A DNA stretch of 20,117 nt, from positions 1-20,117 of the forward strand of contig JAQGKM010000028.1 of assembly GCA_028290125.1 (NCBI GenBank). Direction: 5' to 3'. Position 1 is the first letter of the stretch. Each line of letters starts with the position of its first letter. A model generated the notes under the pieces. The model saw only the letters and a list, made by a program, of their open reading frames with translations, was not told where the DNA came from and made no database searches. Made by a program: the position numbers and the translations under genes. This DNA comes from Hyphomicrobiales bacterium (lineage in GTDB: Bacteria; Pseudomonadota; Alphaproteobacteria; Rhizobiales; Beijerinckiaceae). This document shows positions 1 to 5,957 of the stretch, in pieces.

Positions 1-1577
1 TCCAGCGCGGCGGCCCGCGCGACCTCGCCTGCCTGCGCGATGGACTGGCGGCGGCGCGCGACGTCGCGGTCCTGCTCGCAGGCGCCGACGATCTGCCGGT
101 CGAAATCGCCGCTGCTGTCGCGGGGCTGGCGGCCCTGCCGCACGATCTGGAAGCGCGCTTCGCCGGCGCGCTTGCCGACGAACTGCCGCTGCAGAAGCGC
201 GACGGCGGTTTCGTGCGCGCCGGCTTCACGCCTGCGCTCGACGAATTGCGCGCCCTGCGCGATGAAAGCCGCCGCGTCATCGCGGCCATGCAGGCCGACT
301 ATTGCGACAAGGCGGAGAGCAAGCAGCTCCGCGTGAAGCACAACAATTTTCTGGGCTACTACATCGAGACGCCGCAGGCGGTCGGCGAAAAGCTCCTGAA
401 GCCGCCGTTCAACGAGACCTTCATCCACCGCCAGACGATGGCCGGGGCGATGCGCTTCTCGACGACCAAGCTGAACGAGATCGAGGCGAAGATCTCGTCC
501 GCAGCCGATCGCGCCGTGGCGCTGGAAATCGCGGTCTTCGACGATCTCTGCGCCGCCGCGCTCGACGCGACCGAGGCCCTCAAGGCGGCGTCCGACGCGC
601 TCGCGGCCATCGACGTCGCCGCCGCGCTCGCCGAAATCGCGGCGCTGCGCGACTGGGTGCGTCCGGCCGTCGACGCGTCCTTGGCGTTCCGCATCGTGGC
701 GGGGCGCCATCCCGTGGTCGAGGCCGCGTTGCGCGCGCGGGGGCAGGGGTTCGTCGCCAATGACAGCGACCTCGCCGACGAGCCCGGCAAGAAGGGCCGC
801 ATCGCGATCATCACCGGTCCCAACATGGCCGGCAAGTCGACCTACCTGCGCCAGAACGCGCTGATCGTCGTGCTGGCGCAGATGGGCGCCTGGGTCCCGG
901 CGCGCGAGGCGCATGTCGGCGTGGTCGACCGCCTGTTCTCGCGCGTCGGCGCGGCCGACGACCTCGCGCGCGGACGCTCGACCTTCATGGTCGAAATGGT
1001 CGAGACGGCGGCGATCCTCAATCAGGCGACCGCCCGCTCGCTGGTCATTCTGGACGAGATCGGGCGCGGCACCGCGACCTTCGACGGCCTTTCGATCGCC
1101 TGGGCGACGGTGGAGCACCTGCACGACGTCAACAAGTCGCGCGCGCTCTTCGCCACCCATTTCCACGAACTCACGCAATTGTCGAAGAAGCTGCGGCGCC
1201 TCACCAACCTCACCGTCCGGGTGACGGAGTGGAACGGCGACGTCATCTTCCTGCATGAAGTCGTGCAGGGCGCCGCCGACCGGTCCTACGGCATTCAGGT
1301 GGCGAAGCTCGCCGGCCTGCCGCCCCCGGTCGTCGCCCGCGCCAAGGCGTTGCTCGCCGAACTCGAGGCGGGGGAGCGGTCCGCGCCGGTCCAGAAGATG
1401 ATCGACGACCTGCCGCTGTTCGCCCCGCTGCTCAACCAGCCCGCGCCGCCCGCCGCGCCGGCGCCCGACCTGCTGCGCGAGGCGCTGGCTGCGACCGACC
1501 CGGACGAGATGACGCCGCGCGAGGCGCTGGAGCGGCTTTACGAGATCAAGCGCCTGTCGCGGCCATCCGGCAGCTGA
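1..1577 (+). CDS. mutS: DNA mismatch repair protein MutS, 3' part (5' end outside window)
   Basis: MutS recognises base mismatches and small loops and starts methyl-directed repair using its ATPase. The reading frame is open from base 3, so the gene begins left of the window; about 524 C-terminal residues are visible. They start in the core/lever region (RGGPRDLACLRDGL) and run through the clamp. The ATPase domain follows, with Walker A GPNMAGKSTYLRQ (near base 815), the Walker B and signature region VILDEIGRGTATFDG (near 1045) and the ATHFHELT switch motif (near 1150). The last 60 or so residues form the Pro/Ala-rich linker and the short C-terminal helical segment. The stop is TGA at 1575. 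Downstream is a 176-base gap before an unrelated gene, so mutS looks like the end of its transcript; only a weak 5-bp stem is seen after the stop. Family assignment is certain. Confidence 0.97.
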   Translation, partial: QRGGPRDLACLRDGLAAARDVAVLLAGADDLPVEIAAAVAGLAALPHDLEARFAGALADELPLQKRDGGFVRAGFTPALDELRALRDESRRVIAAMQADYCDKAESKQLRVKHNNFLGYYIETPQAVGEKLLKPPFNETFIHRQTMAGAMRFSTTKLNEIEAKISSAADRAVALEIAVFDDLCAAALDATEALKAASDALAAIDVAAALAEIAALRDWVRPAVDASLAFRIVAGRHPVVEAALRARGQGFVANDSDLADEPGKKGRIAIITGPNMAGKSTYLRQNALIVVLAQMGAWVPAREAHVGVVDRLFSRVGAADDLARGRSTFMVEMVETAAILNQATARSLVILDEIGRGTATFDGLSIAWATVEHLHDVNKSRALFATHFHELTQLSKKLRRLTNLTVRVTEWNGDVIFLHEVVQGAADRSYGIQVAKLAGLPPPVVARAKALLAELEAGERSAPVQKMIDDLPLFAPLLNQPAPPAAPAPDLLREALAATDPDEMTPREALERLYEIKRLSRPSGS

Positions 1578-1753
1578 ACTTGCGCCGGATCTTCATTGAC
1601 CGTTCACCATGCCCGAACTTCGCAAGTCTTTGCGCCGGGGCCTGAACCTTTGGCCGAGCCGTTCGTTTTGAAGAAGCGCCCGCCCGAATTCCGACTATAT
1701 ATGGGTTAGTTTGATCCTTGCCGGGCCAGACCCGTTCAATCATTGAGGCCTCT
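1578..1753 (+). promoter_or_regulatory. mutS to phosphohexomutase gap, probable promoter region
   Basis: This 176-base gap must hold the promoter of the downstream monocistronic gene. The most promoter-like part is the AT-rich TATATAT at 1696-1702. A TTGAAG at 1668-1673 could be a -35 element, but its spacing to the AT block is 21 to 22 bases, longer than the usual 16 to 18, so the exact elements are uncertain. A 9-base direct repeat, TTGCGCCGG, occurs near 1580 and again near 1630, with no obvious meaning. A GAGG ribosome binding site at 1745-1748 sits 5 bases before the ATG at 1754 and decides that start over a TTG at 1718. Confidence 0.4.
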
Positions 1754-3253
1754 ATGTTCCCCAAGCCTTCACACGCGCTCCGTCCCAACACGTACGAGTT
1801 TGAAACCGTGCCTCTGGTCAAGCCAACCGGCTTTCGCGAATACGACGCGCGCTGGTTGTTCGGGGACGAGATCAACCTCATGGGCGTGCAGGCGCTGGGG
1901 CTTGGCCTTGCGACGCTGATCCACGAAATGGGCGTGAAGCCCGAGCTCGTCACCGGTCATGATTACCGCGCCTATTCGTCGTCGATCAAACACGCGCTGA
2001 TCACCGGACTCGTCGCCGGCGGCGTGACGGTGCACGACATCGGCCTCGCGCTTTCACCCATGGCCTATTTTGCACAATTCGAACTCGACGTGCCGTGCGT
2101 CGCGATGGTCACCGCATCGCACAACGACAACGGCTGGACGGGCGTGAAGATGGGCGTGCAGCGCCCCGTGACTTTCGGCCCTGACGAAATGGGCCGCCTG
2201 TCCGACATCGTGCTTAATGCGAAGGGCAAGACGCGCAGTGGCGGCGGTTATATTTATGTCGATAATTTTCCCGCGCGTTACTTCGCCGATCTGACCAACC
2301 GTCAACCGATCAAGCGCAAGCTGAAGGTTGTCGCTGCGTGCGGCAACGGCACGGCTGGCGCTTTCGCACCGCAGATCCTCGAGAAGCTCGGTTGCGAAGT
2401 CGTGCCGCTCGATGTCGAACTCGACTATACGTTCCCGCGCTACAATCCCAATCCCGAAGACATGGAAATGCTGCACGCCATCGCCCACAAGGTGAAGGAA
2501 GTGGGCGCAGATGTGGGACTTGGCTTCGATGGCGATGGCGACCGCTGCGGTGTGGTCGACAACAATGGCGACGAGATCTTCGCCGACAAGATCGGCGTGA
2601 TGCTCGCGCGCGATCTTTCGGCGCTGCATCCCGGCGCGACCTTCGTGGTCGATGTGAAATCGACCGGACTGTTTGCGACCGATCCCGTTCTCATCGAACG
2701 CGGCGTCAAGGCGGATTACTGGAAGACAGGTCACTCCTACATCAAGCGCCGCGTCACCGATCTGAAGGCGCTCGCGGGCTTCGAGAAGTCTGGGCACTTC
2801 TTTTTCAATGCGCCTGTGGGACGCGGTTATGACGATGGCGTCGTCACCGCCATTCAGGTGATCGACATGCTCGATCGGAATCCGAACAAGACGATGGCGC
2901 AGCTGTACGGCGATCTGCCGAAAACATGGGGCTCGCCCACCATGTCGCCGCACTGCGATGACGAGATCAAGTATCAGGTCGTCGAGCGCGTCGTGAAACG
3001 CTTCCAGGACATGCAGGCGAAGAACGAGCCGGTGTCGGGTCAGAAGATCCGCGATCTCGTCACTGTCAACGGCGTGCGCGTCACCGCGGAGGACGGTACC
3101 TGGGGACTCGTGCGCGCCTCGTCGAACAAGCCTGAACTCGTCGTCGTGGTGGAAAGCCCGGTATCGGAAGCGCGCATGCGCGAGATGTTCAAGGCGGTCG
3201 ATGGCGTGATGCGCGAGAACCCCGAAGTCGGAGCGTATAACCAGACGATCTGA
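1754..3253 (+). CDS. Phosphomannomutase/phosphoglucomutase (alpha-D-phosphohexomutase family)
   Basis: A 499-residue cytosolic enzyme that interconverts hexose-1- and hexose-6-phosphates, supplying GDP-mannose or UDP-glucose for exopolysaccharide, LPS and glycan synthesis. The active-site loop is VTASHNDNGWTGVKMG, with the phosphoserine at S122. The Mg2+ loop is FDGDGDRCG (D259, D261, D263). A GHSYIK segment and EKSGHFFF correspond to the sugar-specificity and phosphate-binding regions, and the C-terminal domain ends in a RASSNKPEL phosphate-binding motif. The loop has Asp after SHN where many family members have Pro; I recall this GWTGVKMG form from ExoC/NoeK-like alphaproteobacterial enzymes. 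The ATG at 1754 has a GAGG site 5 bases upstream. The gene stands alone between a promoter-bearing gap and a strong terminator. Third codon positions look less GC-biased than in the neighbours (more GAT, AAT, TCG), a mild difference judged by eye. Mannose versus glucose preference cannot be told from sequence. Confidence 0.93.
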   Translation: MFPKPSHALRPNTYEFETVPLVKPTGFREYDARWLFGDEINLMGVQALGLGLATLIHEMGVKPELVTGHDYRAYSSSIKHALITGLVAGGVTVHDIGLALSPMAYFAQFELDVPCVAMVTASHNDNGWTGVKMGVQRPVTFGPDEMGRLSDIVLNAKGKTRSGGGYIYVDNFPARYFADLTNRQPIKRKLKVVAACGNGTAGAFAPQILEKLGCEVVPLDVELDYTFPRYNPNPEDMEMLHAIAHKVKEVGADVGLGFDGDGDRCGVVDNNGDEIFADKIGVMLARDLSALHPGATFVVDVKSTGLFATDPVLIERGVKADYWKTGHSYIKRRVTDLKALAGFEKSGHFFFNAPVGRGYDDGVVTAIQVIDMLDRNPNKTMAQLYGDLPKTWGSPTMSPHCDDEIKYQVVERVVKRFQDMQAKNEPVSGQKIRDLVTVNGVRVTAEDGTWGLVRASSNKPELVVVVESPVSEARMREMFKAVDGVMRENPEVGAYNQTI

Positions 3254-3277
3254 CGCCACATCACAGTCTACTTCGAG

Positions 3278-3307
3278 GCCGCAGCGCGTTCAGCGCTGCG
3301 GCTTTTT
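3278..3307 (+). terminator. Rho-independent terminator of the phosphohexomutase gene
   Basis: A perfect 10-bp stem, GCCGCAGCGC (3278-3287) with GCGCTGCGGC (3293-3302), and a 5-base loop GTTCA, followed at once by TTTTT (3303-3307). It begins 25 bases after the stop codon. It isolates the gene from the pilus locus that follows and is the only classical intrinsic terminator I see in the window. Confidence 0.93.
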
Positions 3308-3399
3308 AGTTTGTGAAGTCCGGAGGTCAGCGCGCCAAAAGTTTTACGCTATGGTGAACAAATACTTTATCGATGAAACAGCTAAACGTAACTCTGCAC

Positions 3400-3415
3400 T
3401 TAACTTTATTGTAAC
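3400..3415 (+). promoter_or_regulatory. CtrA-like binding box upstream of the first pilin
   Basis: TTAA (3400-3403), a 7-base spacer, then GTAAC (3411-3415). The known CtrA consensus is TTAA-N7-TTAAC, so this matches at 8 of 9 fixed positions. It ends 78 bases before the pilin ATG, in the AT-rich control region. CtrA activates pilA transcription in Caulobacter, which makes the position meaningful. Binding is inferred from sequence only. Confidence 0.6.
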
Positions 3416-3458
3416 GCGTTCAGTATCATAACTTATCTCGACACTATCTGCATTCCAC

Positions 3459-3487
3459 CTCCTTTAAGCAGGCAGTGTGACGAGGAG
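3459..3487 (+). promoter_or_regulatory. Possible leader hairpin masking the pilin ribosome binding site
   Basis: The leader contains CACCTCCTTT near 3456-3465, which resembles the anti-Shine-Dalgarno end of 16S rRNA. CTCCT (3459-3463) is complementary to AGGAG (3483-3487), the pilin ribosome binding site, with one more possible G-U pair and a 17-base loop. Folding would cover the site. The stem is short, so this is a suggestion rather than a firm call. Confidence 0.3.
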
Positions 3488-3493
3488 CACGAC

Positions 3494-3655
3494 ATGAGCA
3501 TGTTTTCGCGTTTTCTGAAGGACCAGTCCGGCGCCACCGCCATCGAGTATGGCCTGATTGCCGGTCTCATCGCCGTCGTCATCATCACCTCCGTGACCGC
3601 GATCGGCACGAAGCTGAATGGCAAGTTCACGACGATTTCGAACAGCCTGACCTGA
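3494..3655 (+). CDS. pilA: Flp/Fap-type pilin subunit, copy 1
   Basis: A 53-residue prepilin of the Flp (type IVb) family, the structural subunit of Tad pili used in surface attachment. A short basic leader (MSMFSRFLKDQSG) is followed by the processing motif SG/ATAIEYGLIAG: the prepilin peptidase should cut after G13, leaving A14 with Glu at +5 and Tyr at +6, the Flp hallmark. A single hydrophobic helix (about residues 20-38) anchors the pilin in the membrane and packs the fibre core. The tail is short and polar. GAGGAG at 3482-3487 lies 6 bases before the ATG. It is the first of two tandem copies and lies upstream of the peptidase gene cpaA. Strong expression is likely given the AT-rich upstream region and strong ribosome binding site. 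The CtrA-like box suggests cell-cycle control. Confidence 0.95.
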   Translation: MSMFSRFLKDQSGATAIEYGLIAGLIAVVIITSVTAIGTKLNGKFTTISNSLT

Positions 3656-3672
3656 ACTGAATCATAACGCGC

Positions 3673-3690
3673 CGCCCGGGCGACCGGGCG
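3673..3690 (+). other. Intercistronic hairpin between the two pilin genes
   Basis: CGCCCGG (3673-3679) pairs perfectly with CCGGGCG (3684-3690) around the loop GCGA, a GNRA-type tetraloop. There is no T-tract after it, so it is not an intrinsic terminator. It could stabilise the 3' end of the first pilin message or adjust relative expression of the two copies. Confidence 0.55.
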
Positions 3691-3718
3691 CGCGTCCTCT
3701 CTATCGGAGCATGAGTCC

Positions 3719-3880
3719 ATGAAAACTTTGAGGACGTTCCTCGGCAACGAGTCTGGCGCGACCGCAATCGAGTACGGCCTCATCGCCGGTCTCATCGCCG
3801 TCGTGATCATCACGGCCGTCACGACCATCGGCACTTCGATCAACGCGAAGTTCACGACGATCGGCAACAGCCTGACCTGA
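3719..3880 (+). CDS. Flp/Fap-type pilin subunit, copy 2
   Basis: A second 53-residue Flp prepilin, 63 bases after the first. The two align without gaps with 39 of 53 identical residues. Residues 12-32, covering the cleavage site and most of the membrane helix, are fully identical. Differences cluster in the leader (MKTLRTFLGNESG) and in the exposed C-terminal half. The predicted cut is after G13, before ATAIEYG. A GGAG at 3706-3709 precedes the ATG by 9 bases; a nearer ATG at 3711 hits a stop after three codons and is not used. The pair looks like a local duplication. The second copy could be a minor or alternative pilin, or a dosage copy; the sequence does not say which. Confidence 0.93.
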   Translation: MKTLRTFLGNESGATAIEYGLIAGLIAVVIITAVTTIGTSINAKFTTIGNSLT

Positions 3881-3887
3881 TCCTGTG

Positions 3888-3920
3888 GACCGGGGCGGCG
3901 CAGCCACGCGCGCCCCGGTC
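3888..3920 (+). other. Strong GC hairpin after the second pilin gene
   Basis: GACCGGGGCG (3888-3897) and CGCCCCGGTC (3911-3920) form a perfect 10-bp stem with a 13-base loop, starting 7 bases after the second pilin stop. No T-run follows, so it is not a canonical terminator. It may protect the pilin mRNA 3' end or partly attenuate read-through into cpaA, in keeping with the need for far more pilin than peptidase. Confidence 0.6.
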
Positions 3921-3939
3921 GACCCCCACGAGCCGGGCC

Positions 3940-3955
3940 TTAACCGGTCGTCAAC
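3940..3955 (+). promoter_or_regulatory. CtrA-like binding box upstream of cpaA
   Basis: TTAA (3940-3943), a 7-base spacer, then TCAAC (3951-3955): 8 of 9 matches to TTAA-N7-TTAAC. It ends 65 bases before the cpaA ATG and lies beyond the post-pilin hairpin, where a separate promoter for the assembly genes would be expected. A CATAGT at 3966-3971 is a possible -10 element. Evidence is sequence match and position only. Confidence 0.5.
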
Positions 3956-4020
3956 TCCCCACAGACATAGTCCAATCAGACTGAAACCGCTGCGGCGTAC
4001 CGCGCCGGCTGGAGATTGGC

Positions 4021-4524
4021 ATGCCCATCGTCGCATCCCTGGTTTTCCCGATCCTGATGGCCTATGGCGGCGCGTCGGACCTTCTCACCATGCGCCTTCC
4101 GAACTGGCTGACCCTCGCGGTCGCCGGCGCCTTTGTCGCGCTCGCCGCGACCGTTCACATGCCGCTCGAGGCGATCGGGGCGAACCTCGCCTGCGCGCTC
4201 GTCGTCCTGGCGGGCGGCTTCGCGCTCTTTGCCTTCGGCTGGATCGGCGGGGGCGACGCCAAGCTCGCCGCCGGCATCGCGGCGTGGATCGGCTGGACTG
4301 GCCTTCTCGATTTTCTTGTCATCAGCGCCATTCTGGGCGGCGCGCTGACCCTGCTCATCCTGCAGGCCCGCCGCTGGCCGCTGCCGGCCGGACTGCGTGG
4401 CGAAGGCTGGATCGTGCGCCTGCACGACACCAAGGAGGGCGTGCCCTATGGCGTCGCGCTCGCCGCCGCAGCCCTGCACGTTTATCCCGCAACCCCGATT
4501 TATGCAGCGCTTGTCGGACTTTAA
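4021..4524 (+). CDS. cpaA: Prepilin peptidase CpaA (A24 family)
   Basis: A 167-residue integral membrane aspartic peptidase that removes the leader from Flp prepilins. Both catalytic aspartates of the A24 family are present: D20 in GGASDLLTMRLPNW, and D79 in the GxGD-type motif GWIGGGDAKL. The protein is mostly hydrophobic, with about four to six membrane segments, and carries GVPYGVAL near the C-terminus, also typical. Its length fits the short Tad-type peptidase, which lacks the N-methylase domain of PilD. GGAG at 4011-4014 sets the ATG at 4021. It follows the pilins as in the Caulobacter pilA-cpaA order, but the next gene is cpaE rather than cpaB. The gene runs to a TAA at 4522 and has no clear terminator after it. 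Confidence 0.93.
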   Translation: MPIVASLVFPILMAYGGASDLLTMRLPNWLTLAVAGAFVALAATVHMPLEAIGANLACALVVLAGGFALFAFGWIGGGDAKLAAGIAAWIGWTGLLDFLVISAILGGALTLLILQARRWPLPAGLRGEGWIVRLHDTKEGVPYGVALAAAALHVYPATPIYAALVGL

Positions 4525-4701
4525 CCGGCAAACGCAAAAAGCAACGCTTCCTTAAAGGTAATTAGATTTAGTTCTTGTGACAAATGTTTCGAGTTCAAAG
4601 AGACTTGGCTGCCATGAAGACTCCGACAACATGCAGGCCTTGTTGCTCGCCGCTGGCGCTTCAGTCGCGCGACCCCGTGGATTCGAGTGGAGGACTGGTT
4701 C
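4525..4701 (+). promoter_or_regulatory. cpaA to cpaE gap, probable second promoter of the pilus locus
   Basis: A 177-base gap in a locus otherwise packed to within 0 to 30 bases. Its middle (about 4550-4595) is AT-rich, and TTGTGA near 4574 could be a -35 element, but no convincing -10 stands at the right distance. A TTAA at 4552 is not followed by a proper second CtrA half-site. cpaB, cpaC and cpaD would normally lie here. No remnant of them is visible in the short sequence. Confidence 0.4.
4689..4694 (+). promoter_or_regulatory. Ribosome binding site that fixes a TTG start for cpaE
   Basis: GGAGGA, a near-perfect Shine-Dalgarno sequence, stands 7 bases before TTG at 4702. An in-frame GTG at 4687 overlaps this site and has no site of its own, so the TTG is the more likely start. 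Confidence 0.7.
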
Positions 4702-5931
4702 TTGAGTGACGCAGCAAACCCGATTGCGCCCGTGCCGCGCGTGTCGATCCAGGCCTTTTGCGAGGAAGCCTCGACGCATGAAATTCTCACGCAGGCGGCC
4801 GCCGACCGGCGCATGAGCCGCGCGCACATGCGCGTTCACATGGGCGGCGTCACGGGAGCGCTCGCGGCCTACAGCGAAGCGCCGACGCCCAACCTGATCG
4901 TCATCGAATCCTTCGTGCCGCGCGATGAACTCGTCGCGCAGCTCGATCGCCTCGCCGAAATTTGCGACGAAGGCACCAAGGTCATCGCCATCGGCCGCGT
5001 CAACGACATCGTGCTCTACCGCGAGCTGATGGCGCGCGGCGTGAGCGAATATCTCGTGCATCCGTTCGACTCCGCCGCCTTCACGCGAATCGTCTCGGAT
5101 CTTTATGCGCATCCCTCGCAGCGCCTCGTCGGCCGCGTGATCGCCGTCACCGGCGCCAAGGGCGGCGTCGGCGCCTCGACGGTCGCGCATAATCTCGCCT
5201 GGACCATGGCGCGCACGCTGGAGCAGCCGACGATCCTCGTCGACATGGACATGCCGTTCGGCACCGCCGGTCTCGACTTCAACCAGGATCCGGCGCAGGG
5301 CGTCGCCGACGCCGTCTTCGCGAGCGACCGTCTCGACCTCAACTTCGTCGAGCGCGTGCTGACGCGCTGCACCGACAATCTGAGCATCATGGCGGCGCCC
5401 GCCATGCTCGACCGCAATTACGATATCCACGAAGACGCGTTCGAGCCTGTCATCGAACTGCTGCGCGGTGCGGCTCCCTACATCGTGCTCGACCTGCCGC
5501 ACGGGTGGGACGGCTGGAAGCGCAACACGCTCGTGTCTTCCGACGAAGTGATCGTGGTCGCCGGGCCCGACCTCGCCAACCTGCGCAATTGCAAGAACCT
5601 GTTCGACCACATGCGCGCTGCGCGTCCGGCCGACCTGTTTCCCCGCTTCGTGATGAACGGCGTCGGCATGCCGCGTCGCCCCGAGATCCCGGCGACCGAT
5701 TTCGCCCAGGCGCTCGATCTCGATCCGGTCGCGGCGATCGCCCACGACCCGAAGCTGTTCGGCTCGGCCACCAACAACGGCCTGATGATCGGCGAGGCGG
5801 ATCCGTCCGCACGCGCCAACGCGGTCTTTGCGGAATTGACGCGGCTGGTGAGCGGGCGCGTCGACACGCGCGCGCCGCGCCGCGGACTGCTTCAACCCAT
5901 CGTGCGCAAGTTCAGGGGCGCCTTCGCGTGA
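4702..5931 (+). CDS. cpaE: Pilus assembly protein CpaE/TadZ (MinD/ParA-like ATPase with receiver-like domain)
   Basis: A 409-residue protein that places the Tad secretion machine, usually at a cell pole. Residues about 10-135 form an atypical receiver-like domain without a clear phospho-acceptor pocket. From about 145 comes a ParA/MinD-type domain: deviant Walker A TGAKGGVGASTVAHN (K153 is the signature lysine, but the usual second lysine is Ala158), LVDMDMPFGTAGLDF as the switch region, and IVLDLPHGWDG as the Walker B-like strand. Loss of the second lysine is known in CpaE/TadZ proteins and suggests weak or no ATP hydrolysis. TTG at 4702 is chosen for the GGAGGA site; it yields MSDAANPIAPVPRVSIQAF, matching the start of related CpaE proteins as I remember them. 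cpaF follows after 26 bases, so the two are co-transcribed. Confidence 0.92.
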   Translation: MSDAANPIAPVPRVSIQAFCEEASTHEILTQAAADRRMSRAHMRVHMGGVTGALAAYSEAPTPNLIVIESFVPRDELVAQLDRLAEICDEGTKVIAIGRVNDIVLYRELMARGVSEYLVHPFDSAAFTRIVSDLYAHPSQRLVGRVIAVTGAKGGVGASTVAHNLAWTMARTLEQPTILVDMDMPFGTAGLDFNQDPAQGVADAVFASDRLDLNFVERVLTRCTDNLSIMAAPAMLDRNYDIHEDAFEPVIELLRGAAPYIVLDLPHGWDGWKRNTLVSSDEVIVVAGPDLANLRNCKNLFDHMRAARPADLFPRFVMNGVGMPRRPEIPATDFAQALDLDPVAAIAHDPKLFGSATNNGLMIGEADPSARANAVFAELTRLVSGRVDTRAPRRGLLQPIVRKFRGAFA

Positions 5932-5957
5932 CGCGAACTTCGCGAGAGGTCATGTAG

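Larger units (their letters stand above)
3308..3493 (+). promoter_or_regulatory. AT-rich promoter and leader region of the pilin genes
   Basis: This 186-base non-coding stretch is strikingly AT-rich compared with the rest of the window, especially from about 3340 to 3440, as expected for the control region of a highly expressed pilin gene. It holds a CtrA-like box (3400-3415) and a pyrimidine-rich leader segment complementary to the downstream ribosome binding site. Candidate -10 elements lie around 3424-3438 (for example CATAAC or TTATCT), but none matches a consensus well, so the start of transcription cannot be fixed by eye. Confidence 0.6.

Noticed and set aside
1567..1589. Possible mutS terminator hairpin CCGGC...GCCGG
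   Set aside because: The stem is only 5 bp with a 13-base loop and no T-tract, so it is too weak to call.
1754..3253. Horizontal transfer of the phosphohexomutase gene
   Set aside because: Its codon choice looks slightly less GC-biased than its neighbours, but the protein is of the usual alphaproteobacterial type and no mobile-element trace flanks it. The difference was not measured.
2054..3259. A 401-codon minus-strand frame inside the phosphohexomutase gene
   Set aside because: It is antisense to a clear enzyme with intact active-site motifs. The His/Arg/Asp-rich translation matches no known fold, and no ribosome binding site is evident.
4552..4566. Third CtrA-like site before cpaE
   Set aside because: TTAA is present, but after the 7-base spacer the sequence is TAGAT, which matches the second half-site poorly.
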